From JAJYKC01 sp035545735 (GTDB lineage Bacteria > Acidobacteriota > Terriglobia > Bryobacterales > Bryobacteraceae), in the NCBI GenBank assembly GCA_035545735.1, contig DASZXS010000054.1:80557-144556 (forward strand): a stretch of 64,000 nucleotides of DNA. The letters are read 5' to 3'. Positions 1 to 8,180 of the stretch are shown here, one piece after another. Numbering within the stretch: the first letter of the stretch is position 1; every line of letters begins with the position of its first letter. Under the pieces are notes generated by a model, which was given only the letters and a program-made list of their open reading frames with translations, was not told the DNA's origin and did no database searches. Both the position numbers and the translations under genes were made by a program.

Positions 1-1521
1 GCAAAGCACGGTGGCGTAGTACTCGTCGGGGTAGGGGAAGGGGTCCTTTTCGGCATTGAAGAGATCAATCTCACAAGCGAATTTCTCACCGCCCGCCGAC
101 ACCGCCTCCTTGTGATCGACTTTGCCCGCCGGGCCGTAGTAACACCCGCGAACCTCTCCGTAGCCAAGTCTTCGCAGCGAGGGAGTGATCTGCATATACG
201 CGCCCATTTCGAGAATCCGGTCGTTCGCCCCTCCAGGCGGAGTCAGAGCCAGCGTCCGTTCGAAGCGCGAAATATGTGCCTCGGTGTAAATTCGTCCGTC
301 CGGAGTCGCTGCCCAGCCCAAAATGAATTCGCGGTCAATCTTGAGGCTGGGCTCCGGCGGGCGCTCCGCTGGAACGGAACCCGTTTCCAGATACCCTTCG
401 GCTTTCCCCTCCGCGACGGATTCGAGAAAATCCGCGTACCGGCGGGCCGCCAGCGTCCAATTGCATTCTTCCTTCACCCAGGCGCGCGCCCGCTCGCCGA
501 GCCGGGTGCGAAGGTCCGGCCGCGCCACCAGCAGATTCAAATATTCGAAGAGGCAGTCTTCTTCCGTGGCGTCCACCGGGGCTTTGAGACAAACGTCATC
601 GGGATATTCGCGAAACGATCCGGTATCCGAAACGATGACGGCCTTGCCGAGACCCAGAGCGCGCATCAGAGTTCCCGAGTTCTCGCCCACGGTGGGATGC
701 CGCAGATTCAGAATGATGTCGCACGCAGCGGCGTAATTGACGAAGTCCTGAATCGGCGTGAAGCCGAGAGTCCGCACAAAAGCCTGCAAGCCCAGCGTCT
801 CAATCAGGGAGTCGAGCGGAAGCTCGGGATGCGGCTCCCCGACCAGGATCATCTTGGCGCGGGGTTCCACTCGGGTTAAACGCCGGAAGGCGCGTAACGA
901 TTCCGCCACGCGCTTGTAGGGCTTGAGAAACCCGAAGATGCCGATGAGCGGATCGTCTATTCCTACGCCAAGCCGCTCGCGCGCGTCCATGCGGCTCGCT
1001 TCGGGAATCCATGCGCCGTGCGGAATGCGCGCGATGGGGCCTTGATAGCCCGCGGCTCTCGCGGCGTCCGCCACGAACTGGCTGTGGACGATCAACCCGC
1101 GCGAGTGTTCAAGCAGGCGGCGCAGCATGGGAACGCCGTCATAGTCCGGGCCGCGCTTTTGAGTGCGGACATGCTCTACCGCGTACTGATGCGCGCGGTC
1201 TCCACCGTCAAACTGAACTTCGCGCAGATAACCGTCCCAATCCCCCCGCCGAATCGTAAGGCCCGCCACCAGGTGGTGCAAGTTCGCCTCATGCAGCACC
1301 ACCACGCCGGGATGCTTCAACGCGGCTTCGTAACAGAACTCGTGAAACCCGTTATTGCCGATTTGATAGAGCGCAATATCGAACTGGGATGCCTCAAAGC
1401 CGGCGCCGGAAGTGAAAACCGTTACGCCGGCGCAATTCTTCAACTCTTCCAGCAGCGTGGCGGAATAGTCCGCGATTCCGCTTTTCGCGGGCGGCAGGGG
1501 AGAGAAAAAAGCAATACGCAT
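1..1521 (-). CDS. Glycosyltransferase fused to SAM-methyltransferase, C-terminus cut by window edge
   Basis: An open frame starts at ATG 1521 and reads without a stop to the window edge (507 codons visible). The N-terminus (MRIAFFSPLPPAKSGIADYS) is the usual first strand of GT-B family 4 glycosyltransferases. A sugar-nucleotide-binding half follows, with a GENSGTLMRALGLGKAVIVSD segment around residue 290. After about residue 375 the glycosyltransferase fold ends. A second domain begins near residue 430 with DRILEMGAYMQITP, a motif I type glycine strand, and FPYPDEYYATVLC at the edge resembles the acidic loop before motif II of class I methyltransferases. It lies 24 bases downstream of the DUF3108 gene in a minus-strand glycosyltransferase cluster. 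Likely role: addition and methylation of a surface-glycan sugar. Acceptor and donor cannot be told from sequence. Confidence 0.8.
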   Translation of the reverse strand, partial: MRIAFFSPLPPAKSGIADYSATLLEELKNCAGVTVFTSGAGFEASQFDIALYQIGNNGFHEFCYEAALKHPGVVVLHEANLHHLVAGLTIRRGDWDGYLREVQFDGGDRAHQYAVEHVRTQKRGPDYDGVPMLRRLLEHSRGLIVHSQFVADAARAAGYQGPIARIPHGAWIPEASRMDARERLGVGIDDPLIGIFGFLKPYKRVAESLRAFRRLTRVEPRAKMILVGEPHPELPLDSLIETLGLQAFVRTLGFTPIQDFVNYAAACDIILNLRHPTVGENSGTLMRALGLGKAVIVSDTGSFREYPDDVCLKAPVDATEEDCLFEYLNLLVARPDLRTRLGERARAWVKEECNWTLAARRYADFLESVAEGKAEGYLETGSVPAERPPEPSLKIDREFILGWAATPDGRIYTEAHISRFERTLALTPPGGANDRILEMGAYMQITPSLRRLGYGEVRGCYYGPAGKVDHKEAVSAGGEKFACEIDLFNAEKDPFPYPDEYYATVLC

Positions 1522-1545
1522 TCGCTGGTGGAAACAACCGGACGC

Positions 1546-2256
1546 TTACTTTTCCAAGGTCATGGCGAAAGTGCCCATGGGGAAGGGAACCTTGACCATG
1601 GCGAGCGTTCGCGCCGCGTCCTTCAGAAAGTAAACTTCAAACTGAATGTTCGCGCTCTCGCCGCGCGCTGTCGCCACCAATTTGTCGGCCGGAACGTTCT
1701 TATCGCCCACCTGAATCTGCTGGGTGCCGCTAAATTCAAGTCTGACCTTGTAGGGAGCCCCGAAGTATACCGTTTCCTCTTGCGGCAGCCGTCCTTCGCT
1801 CAACTCTCTTCGCACGAAGAAAAGATAAGTCAGGGCGTCCTTGGCACAGGAGGGCGTACTTAGATCGGTGTGCCCGCCGCCCTTTGTTTCCCGCTTCGCG
1901 GTCCCGTCGCTCGAAAACTTCGTCTTCTCGTCCGCCTGGCGGCGGCCATGCAGGATCTTCTTTTCGAACTCGTCTGAGCAGAACGCGGGCGAGGCTTCGG
2001 AGCGGAAATTGTCGGAGACTTGAAAACCGGGAATGGACGCGTCCACCGTCAGCCGGAAATTCAGGTGCTCGGAGGGACTGTTCGAGTTGGACCGGGACCC
2101 TACAATCTCCGCTTCGCCCAAGCTCAACCCGCTCGGCCAGTTGATGCTGTATCGCTGCGTCTCGCCGCTCGGCCCGGGAATGGAGGCCGGAGGCGCGCTT
2201 CGGCCTTGGCCCGCCGCGAGAAGCATGAACACCGCAAGGAGGGAACTGATTTTCAT
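1546..2256 (-). CDS. DUF3108 secreted protein
   Basis: The 236-residue product has a classical signal peptide (MKISSLLAVFMLLAAGQGRSA). The mature part opens with QRYSINWPSGLSLGEAEI, matching the start of DUF3108, a beta-rich periplasmic domain of unknown biochemical role. The start ATG overlaps the TGA of the upstream glycosyltransferase by four bases (ATGA), which fixes the start and implies translational coupling. Sitting among surface-glycan glycosyltransferases, it may help export or anchor the polymer. That is inference from position only. Confidence 0.75.
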   Translation of the reverse strand: MKISSLLAVFMLLAAGQGRSAPPASIPGPSGETQRYSINWPSGLSLGEAEIVGSRSNSNSPSEHLNFRLTVDASIPGFQVSDNFRSEASPAFCSDEFEKKILHGRRQADEKTKFSSDGTAKRETKGGGHTDLSTPSCAKDALTYLFFVRRELSEGRLPQEETVYFGAPYKVRLEFSGTQQIQVGDKNVPADKLVATARGESANIQFEVYFLKDAARTLAMVKVPFPMGTFAMTLEK

Positions 2257-3404
2257 AAACCGGCTACGGACACCGCGCGTGCCCGGGAACGCTCGCGCAT
2301 CCCGGCTACCTCATAATATACGTCTAGCGTGGCCCGTGCCGTACGCTCCCAGCTAAATTGCGCCGCGCGCGCCAACCCAAGGCGCTCCATCCGCGCACGA
2401 AGTTCCGGATCGAGTAGCAGGTCGAGAATTGCACGTGTCATCTCCGGCCGCGATTCGGGAGAGAAAAGCAGGGCCGAGGAATCGGCGACTTCCGGTATCG
2501 CCGAACTGTTCGAGCAGGCTACGGCCCGCCCGCAGGCCATCGCTTCGAGAATGGGAAGCCCGAAACCCTCGTAAAACGACGGGAACACGAACAGGTCGCA
2601 CGCGCCGTAAAGCTGAACCAGGTCGTCGTCGCTGACGAAACCCGTGAAATGAACGCGGTTTCGGACAGGCGACGCCTTCACGGCTTCGTGAATTACCGGC
2701 GAGTACCAGGTTTCCTTACCCGTGAACACCAGTTGATGCTTGAGCTGCGGGCGGTCCCGGACCGCATCCTCAAAGGCGCGCAGCAGTCCGAGATGATTTT
2801 TGCGCGGCTGCAAATCGCCGACGGTGAGTACGAACGGGGCGGCAATTCCGAAGCGCTTCCGCACCGCCGGCGCCGCCACTTCGCGGGCCACCGGCCGGAA
2901 GCGGGACGACGCGGCATAAGGCATGGCGACCACTTTGTCTTCATCCGGCCCGTACGCATCGATGATCGCGCGCCGGGAAAACTCGCTCGCCGTCAGAATC
3001 TTGGTAGCGCGGGCGATGGTCCGGCGCACCGTATAGCGGAACTGATGCCGCCGGAAGCGCGTGAAATATTGCGGATGCGACAGGTAGCTGATGTCGTGCA
3101 CGCTCACCACTATGGGAACATTGCCCGTGGAGAGCGGCGAGGTGTACTGGACATGCAGAAGGTTCGGGTTGTCGTTTCTGAGTTGCCGGGAGAGATCAAA
3201 CCCCAGCCGTAAGAAAGGATTATCGGCAACCACCCGGCGCTGCACACTACGAGGCAATCCGGCGCCCGCATCCGGGCGCGAAACATAGGCAATAAATTCT
3301 GACTCGCGATCAAGATACGAGAAGCAACGAAGCAGGTTGCTTACATAAGTTTCGTTTCCCGTGAGGTTCTGGCCGATCGCGTGAGCATCAACGGAAAAGC
3401 GCAT
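2253..3404 (-). CDS. Family 4 glycosyltransferase
   Basis: This 383-residue GT-B enzyme has an N-terminal acceptor domain starting MRFSVDAHAIGQNLTGNETY and a C-terminal nucleotide-sugar domain. VLTVGDLQPRKNH lies near residue 195, and the diagnostic EX7E region EGFGLPILEAMACGRAVA with a downstream IPEVA lies around residues 280-305. Length is normal for the family. It shares a four-base overlap with the following DUF3108 gene and lies 53 bases after the previous glycosyltransferase, so all belong to one minus-strand transcription unit. It probably transfers a hexose from a nucleotide donor to a lipid-linked or polysaccharide acceptor at the inner membrane; specificity is unknown. Confidence 0.85.
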   Translation of the reverse strand: MRFSVDAHAIGQNLTGNETYVSNLLRCFSYLDRESEFIAYVSRPDAGAGLPRSVQRRVVADNPFLRLGFDLSRQLRNDNPNLLHVQYTSPLSTGNVPIVVSVHDISYLSHPQYFTRFRRHQFRYTVRRTIARATKILTASEFSRRAIIDAYGPDEDKVVAMPYAASSRFRPVAREVAAPAVRKRFGIAAPFVLTVGDLQPRKNHLGLLRAFEDAVRDRPQLKHQLVFTGKETWYSPVIHEAVKASPVRNRVHFTGFVSDDDLVQLYGACDLFVFPSFYEGFGLPILEAMACGRAVACSNSSAIPEVADSSALLFSPESRPEMTRAILDLLLDPELRARMERLGLARAAQFSWERTARATLDVYYEVAGMRERSRARAVSVAGL

Positions 3405-3457
3405 GTGCCATCTTCCAGTATAAAGTCATTCGGTCGTTCACCTTGGGGCGGTACCCC

Positions 3458-4687
3458 TTACCCCACCGGACTGCGGACGGAGCAGCCAAATTCCTTGTCC
3501 AACACACGCCATCCCGCCGGCCATGTGAACGAAGTCTCGTAGAGCCTCCGGCCGGCTTCGCCAATTCGAGCGCGCCTGTCTTGTGACGCCAGGAGGCCGG
3601 AGACTGTTTCCGCAAAGAGCTTGGCATCGTCGGCGAGCAGCAAATGTTCTCCGTCCCGAACCGGCAGCCCTTCCGCTCCCAGGCTCGTTGAAACCACCGG
3701 GGTCGCCGCCGCCCAGGCCTCCAGAATCTTCACTCGGGTGCCGCTGCCTGTCCGGACTGGCACCACGGCGACCTTGGCCTTGGCCAACTCCCGGACCGCA
3801 TCCTCTACCGGGCCGCTTACTTGAATGTACTTTTCTCCCCGCAGGTATCTGACGACAGCTTCCGGGTTCTTTCCGACGATGCGCCAGCGCAAACCGGGCC
3901 AGCGCTCCTGAAGGACCGGCCAGACTTCGGATGTGAAGAAGCGAACCGCTTCAATATTGGGGGGATAGGCCAGATTCCCACTGAACGCGACAACGTCTTC
4001 TTCCACCCTCTCCGGCCTCGGCAGCTCGGGTATTGTGTTCGGGAGAATAATGGTTCGAGCCTGCGGCGCTATCTGGCGAACGAGCGCCGCATCATTTTCC
4101 GAAGTCGCCAGAACGCGGTCAAACCGCGGGAACCAAACCCGCTCCTCGCGCCGGTAGATGGATGCAAAACGACGGTAGCCAATCGCATCCACCACGGAGG
4201 AAACTTCCCGCGAACGTTCCTGCAGCACCGATTCAATGTTGTGGAGATTCAGCCACACCTCCTCACAATGTTCTTTTAAAACATTGAGATAGGGGGCGCA
4301 CCAGAAATGCTCGATGACGCCCACGCGGTACCGGCGCCCCGCCAAAAAGCGCTTCATTCCCGGGGTAAAACCGGCAAAACGGTCCATGAGGGCAGGCTTG
4401 GCTCGAAGCGCTCTCCAAGCGTTGCGGTGCAGGCGGGAGAGACGATCCTTCCGATGAAAGGGCAGCACGAGGACGCAGTTCTCGCCCTCAATTTCCGTCG
4501 GAATCGCGGCGGAAGGGTCGCCGAAGGGCGGCTCCCGAAACAGAATCCGGTCAACCGGTCCTCTCCGGGCGAGGTAGGTCAACAGCGCGGCGGAACGGAG
4601 AGATCCTCCGCCGATGGGGGGAAACGGGGGCTCAGGCGACAGGAACAGGCTACCGTTTGCGGCGGAAGCGGTTCGCGGCTTCGACAT
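3458..4687 (-). CDS. Family 4 glycosyltransferase
   Basis: A 409-residue GT-B glycosyltransferase. The N-terminus contains the glycine-rich acceptor loop PIGGGSLRSAALLTYL. The donor domain carries VAFSGNLAYPPNIEAVRFF and the late motif GSGTRVKILEAWAAATPVVS followed by LGAEGL, typical of the GT4 branch that includes sugar transferases of exopolysaccharide loci. Its start overlaps the end of the upstream glycosyltransferase gene by 38 bases, so the pair is tightly coupled. An in-frame start further downstream cannot be excluded, but the first residues contribute to the Rossmann strand. Role inferred: one step of surface polysaccharide assembly. Confidence 0.82.
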   Translation of the reverse strand: MSKPRTASAANGSLFLSPEPPFPPIGGGSLRSAALLTYLARRGPVDRILFREPPFGDPSAAIPTEIEGENCVLVLPFHRKDRLSRLHRNAWRALRAKPALMDRFAGFTPGMKRFLAGRRYRVGVIEHFWCAPYLNVLKEHCEEVWLNLHNIESVLQERSREVSSVVDAIGYRRFASIYRREERVWFPRFDRVLATSENDAALVRQIAPQARTIILPNTIPELPRPERVEEDVVAFSGNLAYPPNIEAVRFFTSEVWPVLQERWPGLRWRIVGKNPEAVVRYLRGEKYIQVSGPVEDAVRELAKAKVAVVPVRTGSGTRVKILEAWAAATPVVSTSLGAEGLPVRDGEHLLLADDAKLFAETVSGLLASQDRRARIGEAGRRLYETSFTWPAGWRVLDKEFGCSVRSPVG

Positions 4688-5723
4688 AGACCTCCCGTGT
4701 CTTTTTCGCCGTTTTGTCCCAGGAAAATTCGGCGGCGCGCTCCAAGGCCTTGGTTTTCATCGCGCTGCGCCACTCCGGATCCATCGCGGCGTGAACCATG
4801 GCTTCCACCCACACTTTAGGATCAGTGGCGTCTAACCGCAGCGCGGCGTCGCCGGCGACTTCATGGATCGCCGGATCGCTGGAAGTGATCACGGGAACGC
4901 CGCACTTCATCGCTTCCAACACCGGTAGCCCGAAGCCCTCATACAAAGAGGGGTAGACGCTGGCTATCGCCCCCGAGTACAACTCTGGCAGCGCGCTCTC
5001 TTCCACGGGCCCCAGGACGTGGAGGCCCGCTTCGGGTTCCACGCCGGCAAAATCGTCGCGAATACGTCCCGCCAGCACAAGGTCCGCGCCGGTTTCGAGC
5101 CGCGCGGCCCGCCACGCTTCGAGCAGCATCCCCAGATTTTTCCGCGGCTCCAGGGTACCGACATACAAGAAGTAAGGCTCGCGCGGCGCGGATGGAGGAA
5201 CCGGGCGGAAACCCTCGCTGACCCCGAGAGGGATCGCCACGATTCGGGTGGCCTGTATCCTGAATTTCTCCATGGCGGCTTTCCGGATGGCTTCGCTGTG
5301 GGTGACGATCATGGTCGCGCGGCCGAGGCGGATCAGCACCGGAGTCCGCCGGCGAATCCGGTCGGCATCCGCATGCCAGGCCGGATCGAGCCAGGGAGAT
5401 AAGTCGTGCAGCGTCATGACACTGGGGCGCACGGGCAAATAGGGCACGGCGAAGTCGGTGCCATGAAAAACGTCAATGGAGAGGCGCGAGATTACGCCCT
5501 GCAGCCCCCACAGCCACCAGCGGCGCTCCAGCAGATTGGCTGGCCCGCGGCTGCATTTCAAATTGGAGCATTGGGGAGCGGGATGTTCATAGCGCTGATC
5601 GGAAACCAGCCAGAACTCGTCTTCCGGGAAATCACGCGCCAGGGCGCGGCTCAACTCGGCCGTGTAACGGGCCACTCCGCCAGTGGGAACACTTAAGGGT
5701 GTAGCGTCAATCGCGAGTCTCAC
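4650..5723 (-). CDS. Family 4 glycosyltransferase, first gene of the minus-strand cluster
   Basis: A 357-residue mannosyl/rhamnosyl-transferase-like GT4 protein. It begins MRLAIDATPLSVPTGGVARY, the pattern of the GT4 group that acts on O-antigen-like glycans. The donor domain shows LYVGTLEPRKN near residue 185 and YEGFGLPVLEAMKCGVPVI near residue 265, followed by IHEVAGDAAL. It is the most upstream gene of the minus-strand cluster, and the 89 bases between it and the divergent aminotransferase gene should hold promoters for both. It overlaps the next glycosyltransferase gene by 38 bases. Substrate unknown. Confidence 0.85.
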   Translation of the reverse strand: MRLAIDATPLSVPTGGVARYTAELSRALARDFPEDEFWLVSDQRYEHPAPQCSNLKCSRGPANLLERRWWLWGLQGVISRLSIDVFHGTDFAVPYLPVRPSVMTLHDLSPWLDPAWHADADRIRRRTPVLIRLGRATMIVTHSEAIRKAAMEKFRIQATRIVAIPLGVSEGFRPVPPSAPREPYFLYVGTLEPRKNLGMLLEAWRAARLETGADLVLAGRIRDDFAGVEPEAGLHVLGPVEESALPELYSGAIASVYPSLYEGFGLPVLEAMKCGVPVITSSDPAIHEVAGDAALRLDATDPKVWVEAMVHAAMDPEWRSAMKTKALERAAEFSWDKTAKKTREVYVEAANRFRRKR

Positions 5724-5812
5724 TGTTGTACCGCGCCATTTCCTTTCGCGGCACCGTTGTCCGCACCTATCGATGATACGATCTTGAAGTAGCCACTCAA
5801 ACTTTCCCCGTC

Positions 5813-7126
5813 GTGACTAAAAACGAGATCGTCCTAGCCAACAAGAATTTCCTTTTCCCATCGGTTTTCCATTACTACAAAGAGCCGCTGGTCATCACGC
5901 GCGCCAAGGATCAGTATGTTTGGGACGCCGATGGAAACCAGTTTCTCGATTTTTTTGGCGGGATCGTGACGGTAAGCGTCGGGCATTGCAACGACGAAGT
6001 GAACCGGAAGCTTCACAAGCAGATCGATACGCTACAGCACGTCTCCACGGTTTTCGCGAATGAGCCGCAGGCCGCTTTGGCCGCAAAAATCGCCTCCATC
6101 AGCCCTCACGGCGCGCTGACAAAATCGTTCTTCACCAACAGTGGTTCGGAAGCCAACGAAGCGGCCATCCTCACTGCCCGCTGCTACACCGGCTCCTCCG
6201 ACATCGTGGCGCTGCGGCATAGCTACCACGGGCGCTCCGCCTTGACCATGGCGCTCACCGGGCACGCAAGCTGGCGCTTGGGACCGTCTCAGCCAGGCAT
6301 CACCCACGCGCCCAACGCCTACTGCTACCGGTGCCCCTTCGGTCTCGAATATCCGTCCTGCGAGTTGAAATGCGCCCAGGATGTGGAAGACGTGATCCGG
6401 ACAACCACTTCGGGGCGCATCGCCGGCATGATTGCCGAGCCGATTCAAGGTGTTGGGGGGTTCATTACCCCGCCGAAAGAGTATTTTGGGATTGTCGCCG
6501 GAATTGTGCGCAAGTACGGCGGCGTCTTTATCAGCGACGAAGTACAGACCGCCTGGGGACGAACCGGCGGCAAGTGGTTCGGTATCGAACATTGGGATGT
6601 GACTCCGGACATCATCACGTCCGCCAAAGGCCTCGCGAACGGCTCGCCCATTGGCTTAACCGTAGCGCGGCCGGAAATCGCCGATTCGCTCAAGGGCGCG
6701 ACGATTTCTACTTTCGGCGGCAATCCCGTCACGACAACGGCGGCGAAGGCGGTGCTCGATTTCATCGAAGAGCGCCGGCTCATGGACAATGCGGCGGAAG
6801 TAGGCGCCTACTTGCGCGGCAGGCTGCTCGCTTTGAAAGAAAAGTACCCCGTGATCGGAGATGTGCGCGGCATGGGTCTGCTGCAGGCGCTCGAATTGGT
6901 GGAAGACCCAAAGTCGAAGAAACCCGCGGTGGATCTCACGCTGGCGTTGCTCGAATCGTCCCGCGACCAGCGGATTCTAATCGGGCGCGGCGGGTTGAGC
7001 GGAAACGTAATCCGTTTATCTCCACCGTTAAACATCGGAAAGCCGGATGTGGATGAGTTTGCCGTCCGTCTGGACAAGTCCCTGGCCCAAGCAACGGCGC
7101 GGCCGCAGGCGGCCGTGGGAGTTTAG
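5813..7126 (+). CDS. Class III aminotransferase, alanine-glyoxylate (AGXT2) type
   Basis: A 437-residue PLP-dependent aminotransferase of class III. The cofactor pocket is recognisable: FTNSGSEANEAAILTAR (phosphate clamp), SYHGRS, ISDEVQTAWGRTGG (Asp that pairs with the pyridine nitrogen), and the Schiff-base Lys in TSAKGLANGSPIG. Sequence style matches alanine-glyoxylate aminotransferase 2 and related beta-amino-acid or pyrimidine-degradation transaminases, which move an amino group onto glyoxylate or pyruvate. The start is a GTG at 5813; no better in-frame ATG precedes the conserved N-terminus. Only three bases separate it from the small zinc-binding gene downstream, suggesting co-transcription. 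The exact amino donor is undetermined. Confidence 0.85.
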   Translation: MTKNEIVLANKNFLFPSVFHYYKEPLVITRAKDQYVWDADGNQFLDFFGGIVTVSVGHCNDEVNRKLHKQIDTLQHVSTVFANEPQAALAAKIASISPHGALTKSFFTNSGSEANEAAILTARCYTGSSDIVALRHSYHGRSALTMALTGHASWRLGPSQPGITHAPNAYCYRCPFGLEYPSCELKCAQDVEDVIRTTTSGRIAGMIAEPIQGVGGFITPPKEYFGIVAGIVRKYGGVFISDEVQTAWGRTGGKWFGIEHWDVTPDIITSAKGLANGSPIGLTVARPEIADSLKGATISTFGGNPVTTTAAKAVLDFIEERRLMDNAAEVGAYLRGRLLALKEKYPVIGDVRGMGLLQALELVEDPKSKKPAVDLTLALLESSRDQRILIGRGGLSGNVIRLSPPLNIGKPDVDEFAVRLDKSLAQATARPQAAVGV

Positions 7127-7129
7127 AAA

Positions 7130-7402
7130 ATGGATGAACGCGCGTTTTATAAAGAGTCGCAGACAACCAAGCCGGCCCGGTTGAACTGCCCTTACTGCCG
7201 TGCGGAGGAAATCTACGATTTGCGCTGGCTGGTGCGCACGAAAATTCCTCGCCTCCCGGGGAACGCCGATGAACGCGACCGCGCCAAGTTCGCCAAGGCG
7301 GCGAGTTACATGGTGCTGCTCGACGACAAAGCGGACTGCAAGAATATGCGCTGCCGGAAGCGCTTTGATATCTCGGGGATTAAAACCACGGCATTTCTTT
7401 AA
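7130..7402 (+). CDS. Small zinc-binding protein of unknown function
   Basis: A 90-residue protein with two cysteine pairs: CPYC at residues 20-23 and a second pair in CKNMRC near residue 75. The spacing fits a zinc ribbon or knuckle whose halves are separated by a charged helical insert (NADERDRAKFAKAASY). It lacks a signal peptide and is probably cytosolic. It begins three bases after the class III aminotransferase stop, so it is likely translated from the same message. I do not recognise a named family. It may be an accessory or regulatory partner of the transaminase pathway, but nothing in the sequence proves that. Confidence 0.6.
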   Translation: MDERAFYKESQTTKPARLNCPYCRAEEIYDLRWLVRTKIPRLPGNADERDRAKFAKAASYMVLLDDKADCKNMRCRKRFDISGIKTTAFL

Positions 7403-7550
7403 CCCATAGCGCTCCGGGCGCACGGGATTGGTGGTTCCTTTGCACCGTTCCGGCTGCTTCCGCTCGTTCATCCCCTCCTCCAACCCAATATTTCCAAGCA
7501 GTTAGAAACGGCCACCCGCCTGCTCTGAAAGGAGGCAGTTGGAGGTGGTT

Positions 7551-8120
7551 ATGGAAACGGGATTCTTGAAACGGATGAAAACGGTGGGGATACCCGCCGC
7601 TCTGGCAATCGCCATGACGGCGTTTACGCCGGCTGCGGCACTTGCCGCAAATCATGGGGGCCGCGGCGGCTTCGAGGGTCGTCCCGCCGCATCACATTTC
7701 AACGGTGGCCGAGGCTTCGCCGCGCGGCCGGTCGCGCCTCAATTCAACCGCGGGCGCGCTTATGTCCGGCCAGCCGCGCCGGTGTATCGGGGAGGCTACG
7801 GACGCCCCGTATATGTTGGCCCGAGATACCGTCCGGGATTCAGCTTCGGTGTGGGCGTAGGAGTCTATCCGGCGTACGGATACCCGGTCCCGGCCTATGG
7901 GTATGCGGTCGCGCCGCCAGCCTGCAACCCCGCCGGGTTCTATGACCAGGCGGGCAACTGGCAATACTATCAAGGTTGCGTCCCGCCGCCCCCGAATGCC
8001 AACCAGGCTTACGATGCCGGCGGACCACCGCCCAACGGCGATCCGAACGCCGGCGGACCCCCACCCGACGGTTACCAGGACTACGATAATGGTGGGCCGG
8101 AGGCGCCTCCGCAACAGTAG
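7551..8120 (+). CDS. Secreted Gly/Pro/Tyr-rich low-complexity protein
   Basis: I place the start at ATG 7551 because a strong GGAGG Shine-Dalgarno sequence lies at 7541-7545. An upstream TTG at 7539 in the same frame would add four residues but has no such support. The 189-residue product has a long signal peptide ending near ALA-ANHGG. Next comes a Gly/Arg/Pro-rich stretch (GRGGFEGRP, RGFAARPV), then a Tyr/Gly-rich core (YPAYGYPVPAYGYAV) with one Cys pair (PPACNPAGFY and YYQGCVPPPP). The C-terminal tail holds degenerate repeats of the form GGPPPnGdpNA. It resembles secreted structural or outer-surface proteins. No enzymatic motif is present, and function is unknown. Confidence 0.7.
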   Translation: METGFLKRMKTVGIPAALAIAMTAFTPAAALAANHGGRGGFEGRPAASHFNGGRGFAARPVAPQFNRGRAYVRPAAPVYRGGYGRPVYVGPRYRPGFSFGVGVGVYPAYGYPVPAYGYAVAPPACNPAGFYDQAGNWQYYQGCVPPPPNANQAYDAGGPPPNGDPNAGGPPPDGYQDYDNGGPEAPPQQ

Positions 8121-8146
8121 TTCATCCGCACCAACAGGCGCATCCC

Positions 8147-8180
8147 GGGCCGGCGGGCAACCGCCGGCCCTTATTCTATT
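8147..8180 (+). terminator. Rho-independent terminator
   Basis: A perfect 10-bp stem (GGGCCGGCGG at 8147-8156 with CCGCCGGCCC at 8161-8170) closes a GCAA tetraloop and is followed by the T-rich run TTATTCTATT. It lies 26 bases after the stop of the secreted Gly/Pro/Tyr-rich gene and ends transcription on the plus strand. The convergent ADOP gene ends inside the same region, but the opposite strand has no T tract after the stem, so it is at best a weak terminator there. Confidence 0.85.
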
